A model generated the notes under the pieces. That model was not told the DNA's origin. It worked only from the letters and a program-made list of their open reading frames with translations, and made no database searches. Below, piece after piece: positions 20,646-31,600 of a stretch of 64,000 nt of DNA. Each line of letters opens with the position of its first letter. Positions within the stretch are counted from its first letter, which is position 1. A program made the position numbers and the translations under genes. The DNA comes from Acanthochromis polyacanthus (lineage: Eukaryota > Chordata > Actinopteri > Pomacentridae), in NCBI RefSeq assembly GCF_021347895.1, contig NC_067119.1, positions 5,530,534 through 5,594,533 on the forward strand, written 5' to 3'.

Positions 20646-21443
20646 TAAAATCTGACTTTCTAATTGAATTTTCCAGTGAAATATGAGACTCTACAGTCAA
20701 CTAGAGCAGTTTAATCTGCAGTAATAACCTGCTCCTGTAACATATTCCCTTGTTTTTGTCATTATTTCTTGTTTGGGTTGGATTGCTTTGTCAAGTCTGA
20801 GTAATAAAGCATCAAAGGGGAAAATAATCTTCATCCAGTGAGTCAATAAAAGTATCTTAGGAGGCAGTTCGTCTTTAACTTAGATGAAGAGACTAAAGTG
20901 CAAAAGCATTAAAGATAGATTTCATCCATAACCTACATTACACACATTATCTGACCTCCATTCTGGGGTTGAGCGGTGAACATAAAGCCATAAACTATGA
21001 CTCACACACACGAAAAAGCGGCACACCAACGTGTCATCACACACACGGCGGTTAAGTGAATGTGGCGGCTTAATTAGGCGAGTAAGCGGCCCCTCGCACC
21101 ACGATGGCTCCTGGTAATGACTCTGCACACAGCTGGAACTGTCATTAAGCGGGTAAACACGAGTGTGTGGCTGTGTGCTTTTACGTGAGCGCGGTGGAAG
21201 AAGGCAGCCGAGCTCGACGGCGTGAGGTTAGGAGGATGACGGTTTCCGTGTTTGGATGCGAGTGTCGTGGGATTTCAGCAGCAAGGAGGCAACGGCACTA
21301 CAGAGTTCATTAAACATCTGAGGGAAGAAGAACATCGAAGCTACTGCAAAAGTGCGGCTCAATAATGTGGACTGGAAAGGCATGTCATCTTTAAAAAAAA
21401 TGCTTATATGACACCATTTACCAGAACAAAAAACAGTAAAAAT

Positions 21444-21612
21444 ATCCATCCATCTATTATCTATACGCCACTTAATCCTCATTAGGGGGCTGGAGTCTGT
21501 CCCAGCTGATTTAGGGTGTCACCAGTCCATCACAGGGCTACATTTAGAGATAAACACTCACATTCACACCTACGGACAATTTAGTATCACCAATTTAGCT
21601 TTAATGAGAAGC
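21444..21612 (-). repeat. common teleost interspersed repeat end
   Basis: The sequence AATATCCATCCATCTATTAT, TAATCCTCATTAGGGGGCTG, CCAGTCCATCACAGGGC and CATTCACACCTACGGACAAT occurs, with small variations, thousands of times in teleost genomes as I know them. It is a truncated interspersed element end. Confidence 0.75.
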
Positions 21613-22489
21613 AGAAAAATTATGAACTTTGTTGGTTTTTTTGTACGAATGACAATAAAGCTCTTGAATCTTAACTCTAAAAATTGTGGCATTTCATAAA
21701 AATCTATTTAATCTACACGTCTCGTTTAAAAAAATCTGCAAAATTAAACCATTCCCTGCGAAACAACAAATAGTTCTGCATTTCTTTGCGTAAAAAAAAA
21801 ACATGATCTGCTCTGTTACAACCAACAGTCACGTGACAAAAATTGTGCAACTTTTTAGTTGAAAACTGATGCATTCAAACAGGATAGGTTAGATTAGAAG
21901 GACGAAAAAATAAAAAAGAAACATATCTAATCAATAAAATAAATGCAGCATGGCTCAAAACGGTACAAAAGCACCAGATTCTGTGAAAAACTAAAAATTC
22001 TGTGCCTTTTTTGGGCAACAGAAAAGCCCTGTTTGATTCAGATGTGAACTACGGTAACGTGACAAAAATTCAGGAACCATTCGCCTGAACGGCAGGCAGT
22101 GTCTACCAAACAGAAAGGAGAAATGTACTGAAACAAATCAAAGACACAGATATAAATGCAGCATGGCTTAAAAAAAACAAAAAAAAAACAGTAAACAGAG
22201 GTTGTTGGAGGATACATTCAGCACGGTGAAACATCTTTTTAGACATTAAAATGCCCTCAGGGGACAAATAAAGGTTTCTGAATTAAATTGGGGGGCAAAT
22301 AAGTGAGAAAAACATTTGCAGGGGTTGAAAAAAATCAAAGTAATAAATAATCTATAGTATGTAGTTGCTTTTTCCAGAAATGGAAGGAAAAATGTTGTAC
22401 TTGTTGATTCCAATTCATGTAAAATAACCACACAAATTCAACTTTTCTTTATCTTTTTGTTCATGATTTTCGTCTTTCCAACCTTATTA

Positions 22490-22640
22490 TACTGCATAAA
22501 ATACTTTTCTGAGTTCTCTCTCCATATAAACATGGTTGTGATGCTTCCATAACGATGCAGGACGTTATATTCTCACAAAAATGAGCCCACAGTGAGTAAA
22601 ACTGTTGGAGGAGCATCTGCTTTGGGTTCAGAGGGTTAAA
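22490..22640 (-). repeat. dispersed repeat copy 1 of 3 in the window
   Basis: The reverse complement carries TGAGCTCATTTTT-, AATATAAAGTCCTGCA- and GGAAAC-like blocks shared with 35035-35180 and 51740-51850, both in the opposite orientation. The family is not identified. Confidence 0.55.
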
Positions 22641-23887
22641 ATACTGATATAATCTTCTAAAGAGGCATGAGTGCAGCAGCATTATTTTAAATCTAATCGA
22701 GACGTGTGTGCTGGATGTTTCTTCATTGATTAACTATAAAACGAAAGAGGGGATAGAAGACGGAAGGTCATGTTGAACGGGTTCAGAGGTAAACGTTCAG
22801 TCAAAGACAATTCTCTGAACCGCTGAAGCGTCTCTGGCTCCCCGAAGAGCCAATTTGTATGCAAGAGGCTGGAGGCGTTCGTCTCCAGCCGAGTGACGGG
22901 CGGCGGAGTTGCCATGGTGTCTGTCAACAGGTTAAGCTGACTGGGATCAGCCAAGCATCAAAGTCATTTCAGGGATTAAGATCTGACAGGCAGATACGGC
23001 GGCTGGGGTATACATGAAGACTTCTCCACCAGTAATTCCTCTCTTGTTTCAGGGCTCTAGGCAAATCGGGTCGGCGGTGCTCTGCAGATTTAAGAGGCGG
23101 ATCCGCGACCGGAAAATCACTGGGTTGTGTCGTGGACGGGGGAGGGAGGAAATGTCTTTACTTCCGCAGGATTTAGTCCTAACAGCTGCATTTCCATTAC
23201 GGGTTTTTATGTGCATTTTCACGTATTGTAGTTGAAAAAGTTAATGGAAACAGCAGAAATTGAGGAAAGCGCTTCCAATTTTGCAAAGAAGTGGCTTATG
23301 ACTTTCAAAAAAATAATAATTATTGCGCAGAATGGGAGTGAAAAACATTTTTTTTAATATGTTCATTTTAAATCAGCTGTTTCTTTCGTTTTCTTTGTCC
23401 CCAGAGCGTATAAAACATGGCCGACAGCAGCTGGAATGGCAGAATATTAACAACTTTTCTCAAACTTTCTCTCATAAATGGTAACAGTTTTGTTTTTCCT
23501 CTTCTTCTTTTAGGTTTATGGAGATCCAATTTTGTTTCCAGCTTCATTTACACCATTTTTTACAGCTATTTCTAACTGATGATGCTATGTAGTCTATGTA
23601 TTTACCCCAAAGCAGCTAATTGAAATTTGCTTTTCCCAATGTTTGCTTGACAATTCAGAAATCACAGCAACTAAATCGTGGATTCCTGCTTTGGAATATG
23701 CTAATGGATGATTGTTTAATTGGTATTTGAAGGGACAAAATGTTTTTGGCCAAGTAAAGGATGCAGATTAATGGATGACAACTTTAATTTGTCATGTTAT
23801 TGAATGCTTCTCTGCATTACCAGCGACTTTTTTAAATATTATCAAGCATTATGTAGATGCCAAGTCAGTCTTATCGAGTATTAACTA

Positions 23888-24460
23888 GAAGGAAGGAAGG
23901 AAGGAAGGTAGGAAAGTAGGAAGGTAGGTATGTAGTGGTTGGTTGAGTTGTTGAGTGGTTGGTTGGGTGGGTGGGTGGGTGGTTGGTTGAGTGGTTGGTT
24001 GGGTGGTTGGTTGAGTTGTTGGGTGGTTGGTTGAGTTGTTGGGTGGTTGGTTGGGTGGTTGGTTGAGTTGTTGGGTGGTTGGCTGAGTGGGTGGGTGGTT
24101 GGGTGGTTGGTTGAGTGGTTGAGTGGTTGGTTGAGTTGTTGGGTGGTTGGTTGGCTGAGTGGGTGGGTGGTTGGGTGGTTGGTTGAATTGTTGAGTGGTT
24201 GGTTGAGTGGTTGAGTGGTTGGTTGAGTTGTTGGGTAGTTGGTTGAGTTGTTGGGTGGTTGGTTGAGTTGTTGGGTGGTTGGTTGGGTGGTTGGTTGAAT
24301 TGTTGGGTGGTTGGTTGAGTGGGTGGGTGGTTGGTTGAGTGGTTGGTTGGGTTGTTGGTTGGTTAGTTGGTTGATTGGGTAGTTGGTTCACTTGTTGGGT
24401 GGTTGGTTAGTTGGGTGGTTGGTTGGTTGGTTGGTAGTTAGGTAGGTAGGTGGGTACTTT
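23888..24460. repeat. GGTT/GGTTGAGTTGTTG tetranucleotide-derived array
   Basis: About 570 bp of GGTTGGTTGAGTGGTTGGGT-type sequence without interruption, preceded by (GGAA)n. The minus strand is open for 168 codons as QPTTQPTNQ repeats, an artefact of the array. GGTTGGGTGG runs could form G-quadruplexes on the plus strand. Confidence 0.95.
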
Positions 24461-24461
24461 C

Positions 24462-24640
24462 TCGATCCAGAGGGAAATTGAAGTAACCACCAGTATATTC
24501 AACATACCAAATTTACATAAATAAGAGATAAAAGCAGAGCACACAGGAGACAGAGATATATACAACATAAAAGTATAAATATGTACAGAAAGTATAGATA
24601 AAGATTAGAAACTGTGTAGATGGTGTAAAAGTAGGCAGAA
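24462..24640 (+). repeat. fish LINE-tail-like sequence
   Basis: TTCTCGATCCAGAGGGAAATTGA followed by A-rich ATATACAACATAAAAGTATAAATAT-type sequence resembles the CTTTATTGATCCCCAGGGGAAATT tail found at 3' ends of fish LINE-type repeats. Similar but weaker strings occur near 27115, 31850 and 59815. Confidence 0.5.
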
Positions 24641-24689
24641 AACTATAAACCAAATGCCAATATTTAATGTACTGTATTAGTTATAGTAA

Positions 24690-24922
24690 AGTGGCTGCAT
24701 TTATAGAACATTTTCTACCTTAACGGTACTCAAAGTGCTTTAAAATGCTCCTCATTCACACACGCTCACAAGCAAATGGTGGCAGAGCTGCAAGATGCAT
24801 GCTCAATATCACTGGGAGCAACTTTGGGTTTAGTGTACTAAACCCTAAACTGGGAGGGCTGGAGTCCACACCACCAACCTTCAATCAATGGACAACCTCC
24901 TCTACCACCGGAGCCACATGGA
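24690..24922 (+). repeat. interspersed repeat ending ~25 bp from the exon 7 donor
   Basis: TGCATTTATAGAACATTTTC, CGGTACTCAAAGTGCTTTAA, TCATTCACACACGC, then GGGCTGGAGTCC..ACCACCAACCTTC and CTCCTCTACCACCGGAGCCA match a recurrent fish dispersed repeat whose end resembles a tRNA arm (CTCTACCACTGAGCCA). It ends near 24922; the wdfy3 donor is at 24946. Confidence 0.65.
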
Positions 24923-24946
24923 GGTAATGATGAAGCATTGACCTAC

Positions 24947-25113
24947 CTTTCCCAGAGGGCTGTGGGAGAACAAATCCAGGCAGAAGGAAGGGAGCTCCGG
25001 TGGTGAGGCCGGCTGGTTTCAGCTCCGTCACCCCGTACGTGGACAGACAGGTGACCAGGTTGACCAGGTCCTTCAGAGCATCTTTTGACTCGTCCTCCTT
25101 CGCCTGTTCCAGT
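24947..25113 (-). CDS. wdfy3: wdfy3 coding exon 7
   Basis: This exon encodes about residues 339-395: LEQAKEDESKDALKDLVNLV, then TCLSTYGVTELKPAGLTTGA and PFLLPGFVLPQPSGKG. The acceptor is GCATCCAG|ACTGGA at 25113 and the donor is GGGAAAG|GTAGGT below 24947. The 167 nt are one base (split Arg), 55 codons and one base (split Gly). An interspersed repeat ends only about 25 bp past the donor, so the 5' splice site sits right beside inserted DNA. Confidence 0.94.
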
Positions 25114-25200
25114 CTGGATGCAGAAGAAGAGCTTGTATGATTGTTTACACAGCAAAAAACAAGCATAAAAGATGTAGGGAGAGCAGTTCATTAGTGGTAC

Positions 25201-25387
25201 CTGAGCATGAGGTCGCAGAGGAAAGCGTAACCCTGGCACATTCGGAAATCATCCAGCAGCGTCTGGGAAACGTCGCTGGAGTCTTTGAGGAAGCAGGAGA
25301 GACCAGCGAACATCTCGACGATCTCCAGCGGGGAGAGATCGTCCGACTGCTGCATGTTCTGAACACATGTGGCCAGGCATTCCTTCT
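25201..25387 (-). CDS. wdfy3: wdfy3 coding exon 6
   Basis: This exon encodes about residues 277-339. It begins EKECLATCVQNMQQSDDLSP, continues LEIVEMFAGLSCFLKDSSDV, and ends near MCQGYAFLCDLMLR. The acceptor is CACCTACAG|AGAAGG at 25387 and the donor is CTCAG|GTACCA below 25201. The 187 nt comprise two bases finishing the split Glu, 61 codons and two bases of a split Arg. The intron to the next exon is only 87 bp, the shortest in the window. Confidence 0.93.
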
Positions 25388-26269
25388 CTGTAGGTGGACG
25401 GACGGGGAATAGACGTAAAGAAAGAGAAGGGGGAACTGGTGAGGAATATGCTGCCGTGATGTATAAAGTAAGGCCTGGAAATGATTAAAGATATCTGCTC
25501 CAGGTTTGCTTTCATCCTAGATTTATGGAATCAAGTGGAAAACACACTTGAGAGCAGTTGAAATGTAAACTTCTTTCACATGTCAGCAGCTGTATTTCCT
25601 CTAAATATAAAACAGAATATTACCCAACTCGCTTGTTAGTTTGTTTGTTTGCCTCGTTTTCCATTTGTGTTTTAATATGATTGTTCAGCTACAAACTCAC
25701 GAGTTACAGATGGCTTTGAGGTTTGTTTTCTCCAATCCATCTGCATACTGTTACATACCCTCATCATTTTGACAATTTATTTATTGAACAACCTCTGAGA
25801 AACATGAAAGGAGAACTTCTATTCACAATATTCACATACAGTGATAATGGAGGCGTGACAACCCATTTTTCATTTTAAATTAATAGATTTTTAAGAAAAT
25901 GCATCTTGTTTCTTCGTTGCACAAATGTCACACCAAATTGTGGAACTCTTGGGAGGTTTCAATGTTTAATTTGTCAACACAGAATGCATTTTCTGCGTTC
26001 TTGAAAGCAGCTTTGTTTGAGTGCACATAATGTGTTTTCTTGTTACTAGGCTGCATGACAGAAGTTTATTTTGTACATGTTGCTTGAAACATCTGTACAT
26101 TGACTTCCTTTATATTTCTAATTTTGTAAAAGTGGCAAAAGGGATGTCGAATAAAGTCCAGATGTGCTTTTGATGACTGTATTTTGAATGCGTCTTCGGC
26201 AGGCAGTAGACTACAGAAAAACCAGCAAACCCAGTAAGGTTCACAGACGTCCCACACGTGTGCGTTTAC
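25388..26269 (-). other. wdfy3 intron between coding exons 5 and 6
   Basis: AT-rich intron; nothing recognised. Confidence 0.6.
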
Positions 26270-26462
26270 CGTGTATGTATTTGACCACGTTGACGCTGAG
26301 GCCGTGTCTGGAGATGGTGGTCAGCACCTCGCCGGCGCTCCTCCTCCAGGGCAGGTTGTGGGGGGGGCACCAGGAGGTGATGGCGCTGAACAGCAGCTGG
26401 AGGTCGTCCTTCTGGGCCAGCTCCTCCGCCGGAGACACGAAGGTGCAGAGCTTCACCAGGAT
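26270..26462 (-). CDS. wdfy3: wdfy3 coding exon 5
   Basis: This exon encodes about residues 213-277: ILVKLCTFVSPAEELAQKDD, then a stretch with LLFSAITSWCPPHNLPWRRS and ISRHGLSVNVVKYIH. It is a close match to WDFY3. The acceptor is CTCCTGCAG|ATCCTG at 26462 and the donor is CACG|GTAAAC below 26270. The 193 nt begin in phase 0 and leave one base, completed by AG of the next exon to give Glu. Residue changes against mammals are conservative. Confidence 0.94.
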
Positions 26463-27635
26463 CTGCAGGAGAGGCGGAGAGGAGAGGAAGAGTTTTTACT
26501 GCGGCTGAAGGCGTCGGTCTGGAAGTAAGCTGATAAAACTGCCGCCGGAGAAAAGAGAAACGTCGCTTGCAAAGTGGAGCCCGAGTGTTTCACCACACAG
26601 ACAGAGGAGTGTTTCTGTTACGTGTGTCTTCTGTGAACTGCCGTCATTGACATGTAAAAATGCAAGTTGTTAATAATCGTGGCAGGTTAAGTAAATGAAG
26701 CAACATTTAATTTCTAATCATGATCACAATAAGGGCTCATTCCTGTCAGTGAAAATAGGAATTTAAGCTATCAGACTGAGGCATTAACTTATAATACACT
26801 GAGGCAGAGCAGTGATTGAAGTTGATGCTGAATCTATAATAAATGATTGAGATTCTACGCAAGCAAAGAGCCACAAAAATTAAGTAATTTCCATGTTTTT
26901 ATATATGTTATTAATGTGAAGCAGCCAGAGCCCTCAGGTCATCAGGGACAGGCTTACTGTGTGTTTACTCTATGTTTTATTTCTCTGATTTGAATGTATT
27001 TTACCTCTAAATCATTTTTCCTGAATGCATTTCTTTGCCATTGTAAAGCACCTTGAATTGCCTTGTGTATGAATTATGCTATACAAATAAGGATTAAGGG
27101 CCTGGCCTTGCCTTAATCCCAGAGGAAGGAGAAAGAAAAAATATAGGTCCCACCGCCATAAATACAGATATATAAGCAAAAATGTGCAGTAAATTTAAAA
27201 AAAGAAATGAGAAAAATATAAAATGCAAATGTCTCACGTTAATTTACACAAGACAATTAAAATGCAACATCTGTACGCATTTTAACAACGTATAATTAGC
27301 TTTATTGGAACTTACTAGCTTATTAAGATTAACGGCCCACTTAGAATTGACTTGTGTCTATTTCACAAACTGGAATTGACTCAAAATTCAGTCAATAATT
27401 CTAACTAGGCCTGGTAACAGCATGAAATAGACACACATATTGAGATAGAGAAATGTATATTTTAGCTTAGTATATATGACATTGGTGGTCAAAGACAGGC
27501 AGGGTTGAGCCTTCAGTCTCCGTACGGTTCCCAGTGTGTTTATTAAACCATTTCACAGCAAAACTACAGGTCTGACTGCTTTAAATTCAACTTAACTGAC
27601 CGCAAACTGATCTAGAATTTCCATAGTTTTCTGAC
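26463..27635 (-). other. wdfy3 intron between coding exons 4 and 5
   Basis: The only repeat-like signal is a short LINE-tail-like string (GCCTTGCCTTAATCCCAGAGG and A-rich sequence) around 27105-27200. Confidence 0.55.
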
Positions 27636-27857
27636 CTGAACAAAGACTTTCTGGAGCAGCGCCCGGCGGTCAGCGAGGGGCAGCTCTGGCTGGGGGTGTC
27701 CCTGTCCGGGGGTCTTCTCCTGGTTGGGCGGTGGCTGTGGCGGCTGTGGTGGGGGGGCGACGGGGGCCTCGGCCATGTGGGGCAGGTCAAAGAACAAGTA
27801 GAGGCATTTGACCAGCGTGGAGGGAACAGACATGGTCGTCATGCAGTCCACCGTTTT
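27636..27857 (-). CDS. wdfy3: wdfy3 coding exon 4, with proline-rich insertion
   Basis: This exon encodes residues 139-212. It opens KTVDCMTTMSVPSTLVKCLY and closes LPLADRRALLQKVFVQ, both matching WDFY3. Between them, at about residues 165-190, is a proline/glutamine-rich insertion (APPPQPPQPPP and flanks). Mammalian WDFY3, as I recall it, has only a short linker there (about 8-10 residues, no proline run). The acceptor is CCCCACAG|AAAACG at 27857 and the donor is GTTCAG|GTCAGA below 27636. The exon is 222 nt, phase 0 to phase 0. The insertion is GC-rich, with CCxCAG-type repeats, and looks like a simple-sequence expansion. Whether it is specific to this lineage cannot be told from one sequence. 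Confidence 0.94.
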
Positions 27858-27959
27858 CTGTGGGGAGATGGAGGTAAAGAAAACAGAATAATAACCGGAA
27901 AATCATTTAAGAACAAGAGGACTAAAAAAAAACAAAAAAAACTTTGAGTTGGTGATCGG

Positions 27960-28935
27960 TGACGTCTCCTACTTTGCCAAAAATGACTTCAAATGCGACC
28001 AAAATGACTCGAAATTTGCCTGAAATGACTCAAAGCATGTCCACAATCACTTAAAACGTTTCCAATTGATGCAAAATTTGTTCCGTATGAATCAAAAATG
28101 TCTAACATGTTTCAACTCTGGCAACATGACTCAAAGCTTACTTAATATTTATTAAATAGGACACAAAATTCATTAAAAATGCTTCGCAAACTATCCAAAA
28201 TAATTCAAGCGCATCAAAAATTACTCAAAACCTGTCCAATATGACTTAAATCATTTAGAAAATGACTCAAAATTTATTCAATATGACACCAAATTTGTCC
28301 AAAATGATTTGAAAACCAACTAAAATGACTCAAGCTTGCCCAAAATAATTCAAATACATCAAAAATGACTCAAAACATGGCCTAAACGACTGCTAATTTT
28401 CCAAAAATGACTTCAAATGTGCCCAAAGTGACAACAAATTTGACCAAAATGATTTTGAATATGCCCAAAATTACTTAAACCTTGTATGAAATGACTCAAA
28501 ATTTGTTCAATATGACACTAAATTTGTCCAAAATGATACAAAAACTGACTAAAATGACTCAGACTTGCCCAAAATAATTCAAATACATCAAAAATGACTC
28601 AAAACGACTCCTAATTTGCCAAAAATGACTTCAAATGTGGACAAAATTACTAAAAACTTGACCAAAATTACTTCAAATGTGCCTAAAATGAATTATATGT
28701 TTAAAATAATTCAAATACATCAAAAACGACTCAAAGCACGCCCAAAACGACTCCTAATTTGCCAAAAATGACTTCAAATGTGGCCAAAATTACTAAAAAC
28801 TTCACCAAAATGACTCAAAATTTTCTCTCTCTGACACCAAATTTGTCCAAAATGATTCATAAACTGACTAAAATGACTCAAACTTGTCCATAATAATTCC
28901 AAAACACTCTGAAATGATTCAAACAGGTCCAACCC
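27960..28935. repeat. decayed minisatellite of AAAATGACTCAAA-type units
   Basis: About 1 kb of imperfect units around 15-20 bp, with the consensus AAAATGACTCAAANTTGTCC. A higher-order period of roughly 235-300 bp is visible because AATAATTCAAATACATCAAA recurs near 28345, 28578 and 28707. It has no coding content. Confidence 0.9.
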
Positions 28936-30364
28936 CCTTCCTTCAGGACAAAATAAAGACGAAAAATGTTCTCGTTTTCAGCGTGACTTTTGGTAAATGG
29001 CTGTTTTGTCGTGTTGTGATTAACGGTGGACTTTGTGTGAAGATAAAAAGGCCTGAGGTGTGTGTTCGCTGAGCGTTGTACTGCATTGTGTGTGCGTGCT
29101 TCAGAAAGAGATGGGGTTTGTGTTCAGTGAGGCGAATGATTCAGATAATCAAACGCTGCCTCCTACACGCACACACGCCGAAAAGAAGCCGACAAATTAC
29201 CTCGCTCTGGACCGGATGACCCTCCCATTTCACTCCAGCACCGTCTCGACAGACCGAATAACAAAGAACAGAAGCGCACACACCTTCAATTCCAGCTGAT
29301 CAATGGAGAGACGGAGTGGGAGATGGAGGGGAGAATGATAAAGACCCCGACAGCAGTTAATAGTGAGTCACGATAATGGAAAACCCAACTGGGAGGGCGT
29401 GTTTTTACAGGCTGTTATAGACGTATTGGCCCCGCTGCAGCCTTAAGGTCAAGGTTACTGCCAACAGTCAATCACAGAGAAAAACCAGAGACAAAGACAT
29501 TTACTGAGCAGTGTGTAGGTGTAAGAGAAGGATGGAGGGAAATAAAGGCGAGGAAGACGGACACAAGGAGAGAAGAAATGTGTCTGTGTGCGTCAAAGAG
29601 ACGGAGACAGGCGGACTGGGAATTCAGAGCGTGAAGGGCATCGTATAGAAAAATAAAAGGGCAGCGCAGAGGTAGAAAAGAAAAAGACAGAGCGGCAAAC
29701 AAAAATAATGCTGCTTTCTCCTCGGAGGAAGGAAGAGCAGGAGGTAAGGGAGGAGGAGAGGGTCGACAGGAGGGAGGTGACGTCAGGTTTATGGGAGGCC
29801 AGCTGCCTGGAGAGTCCTTCGTTTTACCGTCTGAGACACCAGAGGAAAAGGACAAAAACCCATTAAAGCTGCTCACATTCGGACACTAACAGGGCATGAG
29901 CCTCCAGCCCTCACAGGTGGGTTATCGTTAAACAGTCACAAAACGGCAGAATTTATTCATTTAAATCACACCAATGCTTTGGTAAAGGTGACTATCTCCA
30001 GCAGACAATAAAACTAAACAAATTAAGGTTTTACGAAAAGAAAAAAAGCCAAAATGACCTCATTTACCAGAGCCAGAAAGCGTAAAAACAGAATCAGAAC
30101 CAACCCATAAGTAATGATAACTCCAAATCTTTCCTTTGTTTTCGTGCCAAAAAGTATGTTTTGAAAATGTTCACATTTAAGGAATTATTTTTTCACAAAA
30201 CATTAGAAACTATTTTAAATTTCTTAAGGAAAATATATTACATTTCAACAAGATTATGTTTCAGTTTATCATTCACACATTACAGTTTATCTATAAAAGG
30301 GCACAAAAGCTGAAACTGAATTATGTCGTATTTTACTTTATGATCAAAACAACAAAAGCCAGAC

Positions 30365-31155
30365 AAAAAAAAAACAAACAGAAGCACACATTATTCCAAA
30401 AATGAGACACAAAATGACAAAAGTGAGAAACAAAATGACAAAAACAAACGACAAAACAAAATAAAGAGACATAAAATAAGACAAAAAGTTGCAAAATGAC
30501 AAAAAAATGGACAAAAACAAGACAAAAAATTACACAAATGACACAAACGAGACAAAAAAATGACAAAAGAAACAAAACGACAAAAGCGATACACAAAATG
30601 AATAAAGCAAAACGCAAAATGACAAAAAAAACAAGCGAGAGAAAAAGGAAACAAAACAAAAACAAGACACAAAAAGACAAAAACATGAGACAAATGACAA
30701 AAATCAGACCAAAAAAACCCCAAAAACAAGACAAAATATTACAAAAATGAGACGCAAAATGACAAAAACGAAACACAAAACAACAAAATCAAGAAACAAA
30801 ATGACAAAAAACAAACAACATGAAACAAAAAAAAGAGACAGAAATTTGACGAAAAAAGTTACAAACTGACAAAAAATGGACAAAAACAAGACGAAAAATT
30901 ACACAAATGGAACAAAAAAATGACAAAAAGAAACCAAACGACAAAAAATAGACGAACAACACAAAATGACAAAAACGACGCACAAAATGAATAAAGCAAA
31001 ACACAAAATGACAAAAAATAGGCCAAATAAAACAAGCGAGATAAAAAGGAAACGGAAAATGACAAAAACATGAGACGAACGGCAAAAAAAAGACAAAAAC
31101 AACAAAAACGTGGTAAAATATTACAAAAATTAGACACAAAATGACAAAAGAACAC
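30365..31155. repeat. A-rich GACAAAAA minisatellite with higher-order duplication
   Basis: The block is built from ACAAAATGACAAAAACGAGAC-type units. A longer string, CACAAAATGAATAAAGCAAAACGC followed by AAACAAGCGAGA, occurs at about 30592 and again at about 30986, so the array has a ~390-bp higher-order unit. Boundaries on both sides carry TTTTACTTTATGATC (30330 and 31168). On the minus strand it opens long phenylalanine-rich frames, which are artefacts of base composition. Confidence 0.9.
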
Positions 31156-31229
31156 AGAACAATCCGGTGTTTTACTTTATGATCGAAACAACTTGTCAAG
31201 GTGTAGAAATGATTTTAAATTATTTGTCT

Positions 31230-31600
31230 GAAACTCTACTAGAGGGACGAACGCTCTTCATTTGGTGTTCTGATGGCGGTAGTGGAGCGCGTCAGTTGGG
31301 TTGAGATCAGGTGACCATGAAGGCCACAAGACAAGACGATGATTCACATCATTTCAGATTCATGCCACCACTCTGTGACCCCTCAGGCTCTATTGATGGA
31401 GCTATTATGATCCTGGAAGATCAGGAGAGAAATGTTGCACCACAGGATAAAGGTAATCATTAAGAACAAGTTAGTATTGATTTGAGGTGATCCTTTACTC
31501 TAAGGGGACGAGCGGAGGAGAACATGACAGCAAAATGCACCCAGGCGGCATAGTGAAGCCAGCAGTATGGCAAAAAGACATTACAGACCACTAGTTTGTT
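31230..31600 (-). pseudogene. Tc1-like transposase pseudogene (catalytic core remnant)
   Basis: On the minus strand, remnants of a Tc1-like DDE transposase appear in the expected order: a block around CTTAGAGTAAAGGATCACCT, TTCCAGGATCATAATAGCTCC (from FQDDNAP), and CTTGTGGCCTTCATGGTCACCTGATC (from LxWPSxSPDLNP). Several stops and indels make it inactive. The same decayed element is common in fish genomes. Confidence 0.65.

Larger units (their letters stand above)
19235..24946 (-). other. wdfy3 intron between coding exons 7 and 8
   Basis: This 5.7-kb intron holds the duplications, repeats and GGTT array listed separately. A further weak duplication with GTGACAAAAATT and ATAAATGCAGCATGGCT lies at 21830-22175. 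The other parts show no recognised feature. Confidence 0.7.

Noticed and set aside
23885..24391. 168-codon minus-strand frame of NQPTTQPTTQ repeats
   Set aside because: Pure translation of the GGTT tetranucleotide array; no codon-usage or domain evidence for a protein.
24690..24922. Possible tRNA gene from the CTCTACCACCGGAGCCA end
   Set aside because: Only one arm-like stretch is present, with no cloverleaf; it is the end of a dispersed repeat.
30333..31199. Long minus-strand frames rich in Phe/Cys/Leu that look like membrane proteins
   Set aside because: They arise from the A-rich GACAAAAA array read in reverse; several overlapping frames are open at once and there are no real domains.
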